From positions 1-6,195 of the forward strand of contig CATMIM010000074.1 in the NCBI GenBank assembly GCA_950068635.1: a stretch of DNA of 6,195 nt, read 5' to 3'. Of this stretch, positions 1 to 4,777 are shown piece after piece. The notes below the pieces were generated by a model. The model was not told where the DNA came from, did not search any database, and was given only the letters and a program-made list of their open reading frames with translations. Origin of the DNA: an uncultured Candidatus Poseidoniales archaeon. Lineage in GTDB: Archaea; Thermoplasmatota; Poseidoniia; Poseidoniales; Thalassarchaeaceae. The position numbers and the translations under genes are program-made. The number at the start of each line of letters is the position of its first letter. Position 1 is the first letter of the stretch.

Positions 1-417
1 AGTGATGACGACTCGACTCAAGAGGTCAAAGACGGAATGAAGGACGAGCATGGAAGTGATGAAATGGACGAAGCACCAGAAGGAACGACCTGGTTGGACT
101 ACAGCACGTTCACCCAGATGGAATTGAAGACGGGAAGGATCGAGTCGGTGGAGGACCATCCAGATGCGGACAATCTGTATGTAATCCATGTTGACGATGG
201 CAGTGCGGATGGAAGGACGTTGTGTGCAGGACTCAAACCGTTCTATAGCAAAGATGGGATGGCTGACATGACGATAGTGTTCGTCGCCAACCTGGAGCCA
301 CGCAAACTCCGCGGCATACTCAGCGAAGGTATGCTGCTCGCCGCTGAGGACGATGACGGAAACGTGCGTCTTGTGACGGTTGACGGTGACATCTCACCTG
401 GATCCAGTGTTCATTGA
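1..417 (+). CDS. metG: C-terminal tRNA-binding (EMAP/Trbp111-type) domain, probably the end of methionyl-tRNA synthetase (5' partial)
   Basis: The frame is open from base 1 to the TGA at 415-417 (138 codons visible), so the gene probably begins outside the window. Residues 1-30 are an acidic, low-complexity stretch typical of an interdomain linker. Residues 34-138 match the OB-fold tRNA-binding domain: HPDADNLYVI near residues 53-62, then VANLEPRKLRG and SEGMLLAAED at about 95-116, and a PGSSVH end. This domain is known as the C-terminal appendix of many MetRS proteins, where it raises affinity for tRNA, and as a free-standing subunit in some archaea. I infer the fused form because the acidic linker continues upstream without a stop. 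A free-standing protein starting at the ATG at 37 or 64 cannot be excluded. The catalytic part is not visible, so the symbol is tentative. Confidence 0.75.
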   Translation, partial: SDDDSTQEVKDGMKDEHGSDEMDEAPEGTTWLDYSTFTQMELKTGRIESVEDHPDADNLYVIHVDDGSADGRTLCAGLKPFYSKDGMADMTIVFVANLEPRKLRGILSEGMLLAAEDDDGNVRLVTVDGDISPGSSVH

Positions 418-442
418 GAACCATTCACCTAGAGTCCGCGGA
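418..442. other. 25-bp convergent intergenic spacer
   Basis: The metG-like gene stops at 417 (+) and tsr3 stops at 443 (-). The gap has no T-run on either strand and no convincing hairpin. Any transcription termination must act within the neighbouring coding sequence or through a signal I cannot see. Confidence 0.6.
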
Positions 443-1021
443 TCAATTTCCGGGCGGCTCATCGAAGAAGTCCCACTGCAACTCCACCAGTTCAGCATTG
501 GAAGACGCCTCTTCGTAGGCCTCGAGTGGTTTCCGATTAAGAGTAAGGAACTGCTCACCAAACGAGAATGGTCTGAGAATGTCCTCTGCCTGCTCACGAC
601 GACCGAGCAGGATCAGTGAGACTGCCAGAGCTTCGACTGTCGACAGCCTGCCCGGCTTTCCCCAGGATACTGGATTGCCCGCCAACACCACGGGAAGTGT
701 GCGACCCACGAGGGCAGGAGAACGTTCTGCAATGTCGGCGAGGCTCTGGACGATCTGCTTCCACGAGCAGTCAAGGGCGACCAGGGAGGCGCCTGCTTCG
801 ATTACATCGCGGTCGTCCGGACCGAGGATGACACCAGCCAGCGGGTCAAGCAGGATACCTCGCCGTGGTGGCCTGCGATTGTTCTCGTGGATGTTCGCCA
901 ATCCCCTGCTGGCGAGTTTCCGCGCGGTGCACTTGCGCGGGTCATCCTGAGACAGGTGGATGATGTGCAGCGGAATCGGCGCCGCCACCAAACCATCACC
1001 CCGAATCTTCGCCTGACCCAT
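443..1021 (-). CDS. tsr3: rRNA aminocarboxypropyltransferase, Tsr3 family (DUF367)
   Basis: This 192-residue protein has the size expected for an archaeal Tsr3. The family transfers the 3-amino-3-carboxypropyl group of S-adenosylmethionine to a hypermodified uridine of small-subunit rRNA and acts in the cytoplasm during ribosome maturation. Visible hallmarks are an N-terminal DDPRKCTARKLA segment (residues 26-38), ILLDP followed by GPDDRD (56-72), VALDCSW (81-87), LPVVLAGNPVSWGKPGRL with STVEALA (109-133), and FSFGEQFLTLN (152-162). These form the SAM-binding, trefoil-knot-like core. I place the start at the ATG at 1021-1019; a TTG one codon upstream (1024) is possible but less likely. The ATG overlaps the mbf1 stop as TGATG, so translation is probably coupled to mbf1. 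The target base in this organism is inferred from the family, not visible here. Confidence 0.9.
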   Translation of the reverse strand: MGQAKIRGDGLVAAPIPLHIIHLSQDDPRKCTARKLASRGLANIHENNRRPPRRGILLDPLAGVILGPDDRDVIEAGASLVALDCSWKQIVQSLADIAERSPALVGRTLPVVLAGNPVSWGKPGRLSTVEALAVSLILLGRREQAEDILRPFSFGEQFLTLNRKPLEAYEEASSNAELVELQWDFFDEPPGN

Positions 1022-1542
1022 CAATCACTCTCTCGCTTGGCGGCGTCGAGAATGTCCCCTAGGTTGAGTGACCTTGGAGTAGATCGTTTGACATGACTTT
1101 CATGCCCGCCGTCAACCGTCTCCATCAGAACGATGTCCAACGACCGCTCGAACTTCGTCAGCACTTTATCCGAGGGCCTTTGTCCCGATTCAGCTCGTTT
1201 GACTTCATTTATGCGTTCATTCATCTTCTGGGCCAGGGTTTTCTGGTCCCACCCCTTCTGTTCTCGGGCCTGTCGGATGCGCGCAGCGAAGTCATCCGCG
1301 AGTTCAACCCCAGAACTGGCCATGAGATCCGTGCCGGGTTGCGAGCGACTCGTCTTGGCGTGTCCCCTCCTGCCTCGGCCGGAACGCGGGGACTGTTCAC
1401 GCCCGAGGTCTGCACCCCCGGGCTCGTCAGCGGTCAGCCCCATGCGGTTCTGACACTTGGCACATACATCGAGCAGTGCTCCGTGCATGGGCAAGTTTCG
1501 AGTGTTTACGCCACTCGCACCACACACATCGCAGTCCGCCAT
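1021..1542 (-). CDS. mbf1: Archaeal multiprotein bridging factor 1 (zinc ribbon + HTH)
   Basis: From the ATG at 1542 the product has 173 residues. It begins with a zinc ribbon (CDVCG at 4-8 and CAKC at 27-30, four candidate zinc ligands). A Ser/Gly/Arg-rich linker follows (about 40-78), then a Cro/C1-type helix-turn-helix at about 80-141 containing RIRQAREQKGWDQKTLAQKM and VKRAESGQRPSD. It closes with an LGDILDAAKRE tail, as archaeal MBF1 proteins do. Eukaryotic MBF1 bridges activators and TBP; archaeal members have mainly been linked to the translation machinery, so the role is less certain than the family. An ATG four codons upstream (1554) would add MGRC; I prefer 1542 because the family usually starts a few residues before the first CxxC. 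It is the first gene of a two-gene unit with tsr3 and diverges from the PAN gene. Confidence 0.9.
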   Translation of the reverse strand: MADCDVCGASGVNTRNLPMHGALLDVCAKCQNRMGLTADEPGGADLGREQSPRSGRGRRGHAKTSRSQPGTDLMASSGVELADDFAARIRQAREQKGWDQKTLAQKMNERINEVKRAESGQRPSDKVLTKFERSLDIVLMETVDGGHESHVKRSTPRSLNLGDILDAAKRESD

Positions 1543-1554
1543 GCATCGACCCAT

Positions 1555-1695
1555 GCAGGTCTCGGGTCCGTGCTATTTCACCATGCGGGTCGCTGTGGTG
1601 GATAATGATGGAGCGCTCATAGTTGAGTAGTTGGAGGATGAACCGGTAGGAGAAGTTATTGAAGGCTTGACGAGGCAGGGCTGCTCGGTGGGAAC
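1555..1695. promoter_or_regulatory. Divergent promoter region between mbf1 (-) and the PAN gene (+)
   Basis: This segment must hold the promoters for mbf1-tsr3 and probably for PAN. On the minus strand GTGAAATAGC (complement of 1572-1581) lies about 20-30 bases before the upstream mbf1 ATG and could be a weak TATA element for a leaderless or short-leader transcript. On the plus strand GTTATTGAAG (1655-1664) is the most A/T-rich stretch ahead of PAN. An 8-bp palindrome, GAGCGCTC, sits at 1611-1618 near the middle. None of these is strong; the assignment rests on gene orientation. Confidence 0.45.
1687..1692 (+). promoter_or_regulatory. Possible Shine-Dalgarno for the PAN gene
   Basis: GGTGGG lies a few bases before the GTG at 1696, and its GGTG can pair with the CACC of the archaeal 16S rRNA 3' end. 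An in-frame stop (TGA, 1660-1662) lies upstream with no ATG between, which together supports the GTG start. Confidence 0.45.
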
Positions 1696-2946
1696 GTGCC
1701 AGCCGATGCAGATGCAGTGGCACCGAGTGATGATGACGCGCTTCCCAAGCGCGAAACCGACAGCCTGAGTGACCGTGCGCTATCTGAACTGGAGCGGGAT
1801 TACAAGGAGTTGCATGAACAGGCCCAGCAGTTGCTGACCGACAGGATGCACCTCGAGAATGAAGTGAGCCTGCAGAAGGACAAGATTCGTCGATTGGATG
1901 AGGATATTCGCACGCTTCGGACTCCTCCCCACGTAATCGGCAACGTGCAGGACATCATCGACGACGAGCACATCGTCGTCCGGTCCAGCAATGGAACCGT
2001 GTTCCTCGTGTCAGTCAACCGGCGCATCGACAAGGATTCCCTGAAACCCGGCACCCGGGTGGCTCTGAACCAGGACACTCTGGCAGTGGTCGAGGTGCTG
2101 CAGGATGCCTGGGACCCACTGGTCATGGGAGCCGAGTTGATCGAACGGCCGGACACAACGTATGCCGACATGGGGGGTGTCGATGAACAGATTGTGCTGA
2201 TCAAGGAGTCGATCGAGCTACCACTCAACGACCCGGGCGCCTTCCTTCGCTTCGGCATCGACCCGCCCAGCGGAGTTCTTCTGGTCGGGCCGCCAGGATG
2301 CGGCAAGACGATGCTCGCAAAGGCGGTCGCTTCTTCGACGGAGTGCACCTTCATCCGGCTGGTGGCCAGCGAACTTGCGCAGAAGTACATCGGCGAAGGG
2401 GGGCGTATGGTGCGCGAACTGTTCGACCTGGCGCGGGAACGCACTCCTGCCATCTTGTTCATCGACGAGATCGACGCCATCGGGGCCAAGCGTCTGGACA
2501 CTGCTACCAGCGGCGACAGGGAGGTGCAGCGTACCTTGATGCAACTGCTCGCTGAACTAGACGGGTTCGAGGCTCTCGGGAACGTGAAATTGATCGCAGC
2601 CACCAACCGGCCGGACATCCTCGATGAGGCCTTGCTGCGGCCAGGGCGCTTCGACCGCATCATCGAGATCCCGATGCCCAACGAAGATGCGCGCAAGGCG
2701 ATCATCAAGATCCATCTGAAGGGAATGCCCAAGACCAGGGATGTCAGCATCAAGGGACTTGTCGAAAAGACCGGCGGATTCTCAGGTGCCGAATTGAAGG
2801 CGATGTGCGTGGAGGCGGGTATGACTGCCATCCGCGCAGGGCGTGACAAGGCATCGAAGGCAGATTTCTCCACAGCACTCAGGGATGTCAAGAAGAAGCG
2901 TGATACGGGTGCTGCTGGCGAGGCTCCGGCCGACCTCTGGACGTGA
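1696..2946 (+). CDS. pan: Proteasome-activating nucleotidase (PAN), AAA+ unfoldase
   Basis: At 416 residues this has the usual PAN length. PAN forms a hexameric cytoplasmic ATPase that unfolds proteins and feeds them into the 20S proteasome. Domains in order: an acidic N-terminus, a heptad-like coiled coil (about 28-76), an OB domain beginning at the conserved Pro pair PPHVIG (77-82) and running to about 140, then the AAA+ module. Visible motifs are Walker A GPPGCGKT (198-205), pore loop KYIG (230-233), Walker B ILFIDEID (253-260), sensor-1 Asn in AATNRPD (N304), Arg fingers in LLRPGRFDR (R315, R318) and sensor-2 GFSGAEL (361-367). Two departures stand out: Cys for the usual Thr in Walker A (C202), and a C-terminus of Leu-Trp-Thr rather than hydrophobic-Tyr-X. 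The start is GTG, with a stop in frame upstream. 20S subunit genes are not in the window. Confidence 0.93.
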   Translation: MPADADAVAPSDDDALPKRETDSLSDRALSELERDYKELHEQAQQLLTDRMHLENEVSLQKDKIRRLDEDIRTLRTPPHVIGNVQDIIDDEHIVVRSSNGTVFLVSVNRRIDKDSLKPGTRVALNQDTLAVVEVLQDAWDPLVMGAELIERPDTTYADMGGVDEQIVLIKESIELPLNDPGAFLRFGIDPPSGVLLVGPPGCGKTMLAKAVASSTECTFIRLVASELAQKYIGEGGRMVRELFDLARERTPAILFIDEIDAIGAKRLDTATSGDREVQRTLMQLLAELDGFEALGNVKLIAATNRPDILDEALLRPGRFDRIIEIPMPNEDARKAIIKIHLKGMPKTRDVSIKGLVEKTGGFSGAELKAMCVEAGMTAIRAGRDKASKADFSTALRDVKKKRDTGAAGEAPADLWT

Positions 2947-3005
2947 ACATACTCCTGTCACGCACGGCGGAATCATCATCACCACATGCCATTGGATGGC
3001 AGTTC
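2947..3005 (+). promoter_or_regulatory. 59-bp spacer between PAN and the formiminotransferase gene
   Basis: It contains no recognisable TATA element or T-rich terminator. It holds a perfect dyad (2987-3001) and a weak SD-like GGATGG (2994-2999) inside that dyad. The short distance permits cotranscription with PAN, but the functional break between the proteolysis gene and the histidine genes makes a separate promoter plausible. Confidence 0.4.
2987..3001 (+). repeat. Perfect inverted repeat just before the formiminotransferase start
   Basis: The arms TGCCAT (2987-2992) and ATGGCA (2996-3001) are exact reverse complements around TGG, ending four bases before the ATG at 3006. The SD-like GGATGG overlaps the right arm, so a hairpin in mRNA would cover it. 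The dyad could equally be a protein-binding site or chance. Confidence 0.45.
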
Positions 3006-4040
3006 ATGTCAGGCCCCTTGGTTGAGTGTGTACCCAACTTCAGTGAAGGACGGGACGCCAAGGTCATCTCGGCCATAGCTGACGCTGTCAGCGGTGTTTC
3101 TGGAGTCACCCTGCTGGACGTCGATTCAGGCGAAGACTTCCACCGCACGGTCGTCACCATGGTGGGTCCTCCAGAAGCGGTCCTCGAAGCCGCCCTCGCT
3201 TCCACTTCTGTGGCGCTTGACTCCATTGACATGCGGCAGCATTCAGGAGAACACGCTCGCATGGGAGCGGTCGACGTGGTTCCATTCATCCCGATCCGTG
3301 ATGTCACGATGCAAGATTGTGTCCGGCTCGCTGAGATGTTCGGTGAGACCGCTGCCGAACGGTTCGGAATTCCTATCTATCTCTACGCAGAAGCCGCTCG
3401 TACTCCTTCGAGAAAACGTCTGCCGGACATTCGCCGGGGTGAATATGAGGGATTGGAGCAGAAACTCGCAGACCCGGAGTGGACTCCAGACTTCGGGCCT
3501 GCCGAATTCAACGCCCGTTCAGGTGCCACTGCGACGGGTGCCCGTTCACTGTTGATCGCCTTCAATGTCAATCTCGACACCGATGACAAGTCGGAGGCGA
3601 ATCGAATCGCGGGAAGATTACGCACCAGTGGGGTGCTCAGGCGGAATGAGGAGGGAGAGAAGATCGTCGGCCCGGATGGAGCACCTGAACGGGTCCCAGG
3701 ACGGTTCGACGCCTTGCAGGCTGCTGGTTGGATGTTCGACGAGTCGACCGCACAAGTATCGATGAACCTGCTGGATCACGCCACAACTGGAATGCATACG
3801 GTCACCGAGGCAATCCGTGAGGAGGCGGAGAAGATCGGGCTATCAGTCACGGCGGGCGAACTGGTTGGCCTGGTTCCCCTTGATGCACTGCTCGCAGCGG
3901 GCAGGTTCTATCATGCGGAGGCGGACTCCGCCAGCGAGGCCGATCTCGTGCATGCTGCCGTCTCCGGACTCGGACTCGATCGCATCGAGCCCTTCGATGC
4001 CGGCGCCCGTGTAATCGAATGGGCTGCGGAGGGAGCATGA
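3006..4040 (+). CDS. ftcD: Glutamate formiminotransferase (formimidoyltransferase, FT)
   Basis: This 344-residue enzyme transfers the formimino group of N-formiminoglutamate to tetrahydrofolate, giving glutamate and 5-formimino-THF, a late step of histidine breakdown. It begins LVECVPNFSEGRD (5-17), as the family does. LLDVDSG (36-42) follows, then HSGEHARMGAVDVVPFIPI (79-97), whose GEH His (H83) aligns with the catalytic His of mammalian FTCD. The middle holds YLYAEAART (125-133) and PEWTPDFGPAEF (157-168); the C-terminal half has AQVSMNLLD (249-257) and ELVGLVPLDALL (285-296). Overall it resembles the FT half of eukaryotic FTCD closely. In the usual NRTV motif Asn is His (H46). I chose ATG 3006 because the family N-terminus starts there; a GTG at 2943 overlapping the PAN stop would add 21 unrelated residues. 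The stop overlaps the start of the cyclodeaminase gene, suggesting coupled expression. The symbol covers only the FT half of the fused gene. Confidence 0.93.
   Translation: MSGPLVECVPNFSEGRDAKVISAIADAVSGVSGVTLLDVDSGEDFHRTVVTMVGPPEAVLEAALASTSVALDSIDMRQHSGEHARMGAVDVVPFIPIRDVTMQDCVRLAEMFGETAAERFGIPIYLYAEAARTPSRKRLPDIRRGEYEGLEQKLADPEWTPDFGPAEFNARSGATATGARSLLIAFNVNLDTDDKSEANRIAGRLRTSGVLRRNEEGEKIVGPDGAPERVPGRFDALQAAGWMFDESTAQVSMNLLDHATTGMHTVTEAIREEAEKIGLSVTAGELVGLVPLDALLAAGRFYHAEADSASEADLVHAAVSGLGLDRIEPFDAGARVIEWAAEGA
4028..4033 (+). promoter_or_regulatory. Shine-Dalgarno of the cyclodeaminase gene
   Basis: GGAGGG lies inside the end of the FT gene, six bases before the ATG at 4040 and three before the ATG at 4037. 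This spacing favours 4040 as the start. It is the clearest ribosome-binding site in the window. Confidence 0.7.
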
Positions 4041-4672
4041 TGACTGATTACGGCGGCATGAGCCTCGATGACTATCGCGATGCACTCGCTTCCTCGGACC
4101 CCACCCCTGGAGGTGGCACGGCTGCTGCCGTGGCCCTCTCACAGGCTGCAGCGCTCACCTGCATGGTCGCTGACCTGACCCTCGGTCGTGAGAGGTGGCA
4201 GGGTGGCTGGCTTGGGGCCCAAGCGGCCAAGGATGTCGCCACACCCCTGCTGACGCGTGGTCACGAACTGGCAGGCGAGGATGCTGCTGCATTCGATGCT
4301 GTGATGGCGGCGTTCCGTCTGCCTAAAGCCTCAGATGACGAACAGGTGAGACGGCGCACAGCGATCCAAGAGGCGACTCATGGGGCTGCTGAGGTTCCGC
4401 TGGAAACGGCCAGAGAAGCGCTCTCCCTGCTCAACAGCCTCCCTGAGCTCGCCAGCAGCGGGAACTCGAACGCTGTGACAGATGTAGGAGTGGCCGGCCT
4501 GTTGGCGGGGGCCGCCTGCAAAGGGGCGCTGTTCAATGTCGAGATCAATGCCAGATCGCTTCCCGATGAATTGGGCAGCAGCCTGCTTGAGGAGTTGGAT
4601 GACCTGCGTGCTTCAGCCAAGCAGATCAGTCGGGCGGTGATGGATTCGGTCAACAGGCGGATCAATGACTAG
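4040..4672 (+). CDS. Formimidoyltetrahydrofolate cyclodeaminase (CD)
   Basis: This 210-residue protein catalyses 5-formimino-THF to 5,10-methenyl-THF plus ammonia, the step after formiminotransferase. It has the all-helical cyclodeaminase/cyclohydrolase (FTCD_C) pattern: SSDPTPGGGTAAA (18-30), the folate-site loop of the family; CMVADLTLGR (41-50); EDAAAFDAVMAAFRLPK (80-96); and SGNSNAVTDVGVAGLLAGAA (140-159) leading into GALFNVEIN (162-170). Length matches a stand-alone CD subunit. The ATG at 4040 overlaps the FT stop by one base (TGATG); the ATG at 4037 overlaps by four (ATGA). Spacing from the SD favours 4040. Eukaryotic FTCD fuses the same two activities in the same order, so this pair looks like the split form, and the two products may well associate. 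Relation to other members of the FTCD_C family (serine-cycle cyclohydrolases) is possible, but the neighbours argue for the histidine pathway. Confidence 0.92.
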   Translation: MTDYGGMSLDDYRDALASSDPTPGGGTAAAVALSQAAALTCMVADLTLGRERWQGGWLGAQAAKDVATPLLTRGHELAGEDAAAFDAVMAAFRLPKASDDEQVRRRTAIQEATHGAAEVPLETAREALSLLNSLPELASSGNSNAVTDVGVAGLLAGAACKGALFNVEINARSLPDELGSSLLEELDDLRASAKQISRAVMDSVNRRIND

Positions 4673-4777
4673 TGTCCAGTGCGCGGTCTCTTGATCCCTG
4701 CGGTTGATGGTGACCGAGCAGGTATCTACTGCTCCCCATGAGAATGCTCAAGGCGGTGACGCCAGCGTTCCGTTCCG
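4673..4777 (+). promoter_or_regulatory. 105-bp spacer upstream of hutU
   Basis: There is no SD-like sequence close to the hutU ATG at 4778 and no convincing TATA box; TATC/TATCTA within 4723-4728 is the nearest A/T-rich patch, about 50 bases before the ATG. A perfect dyad (4716-4734) is the one notable element. The length is large enough for a separate hutU promoter or leader. Confidence 0.4.
4716..4734 (+). repeat. Perfect inverted repeat in the hutU upstream region
   Basis: GAGCAG (4716-4721) and CTGCTC (4729-4734) are exact reverse complements around a 7-base loop, about 43 bases before the hutU start. No T-run follows (CCCC does), so an intrinsic terminator is unlikely. It may be an operator or mRNA hairpin. 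Its sequence differs from the dyad at 2987-3001, so the two are not copies of one operator. Confidence 0.4.

Noticed and set aside
398..407. CTGGATCCAG, a 10-bp palindrome near the end of the metG-like gene, considered as a terminator stem.
   Set aside because: It has no loop, no following T-run, and lies within coding sequence; likely chance.
1093..1605. Plus-strand open frame of 170 codons opposite mbf1.
   Set aside because: The minus strand encodes a clear zinc-ribbon/HTH protein over the same bases; the plus-strand translation shows no family features.
1800..2891. Long minus-strand open frame (363 codons) antisense to PAN.
   Set aside because: It is Ser/Arg-rich with no domain I recognise, and lies wholly opposite a strongly supported gene; it is explained by codon bias in a G+C-rich gene.
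2974..2985. Four consecutive His codons (CAT CAT CAC CAC) just before the histidine-degradation genes, resembling a His leader peptide.
   Set aside because: The frame is that of PAN and opens right after the PAN stop (2944-2946). There is no ATG, GTG or TTG between that stop and the His run, so no leader peptide can start there. A catabolic operon would also not be expected to use His-starvation attenuation.
2943..3005. Upstream GTG start for the formiminotransferase gene, overlapping the PAN stop.
   Set aside because: The added 21 residues have no family counterpart, while ATG 3006 gives the expected N-terminus just before LVECVPNFSEG.
4034..4042. Possibility that FT and CD are one fused gene broken by a frameshift error.
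   Set aside because: CD has its own well-spaced Shine-Dalgarno and an ordinary stand-alone N-terminus, and FT ends where family members end.
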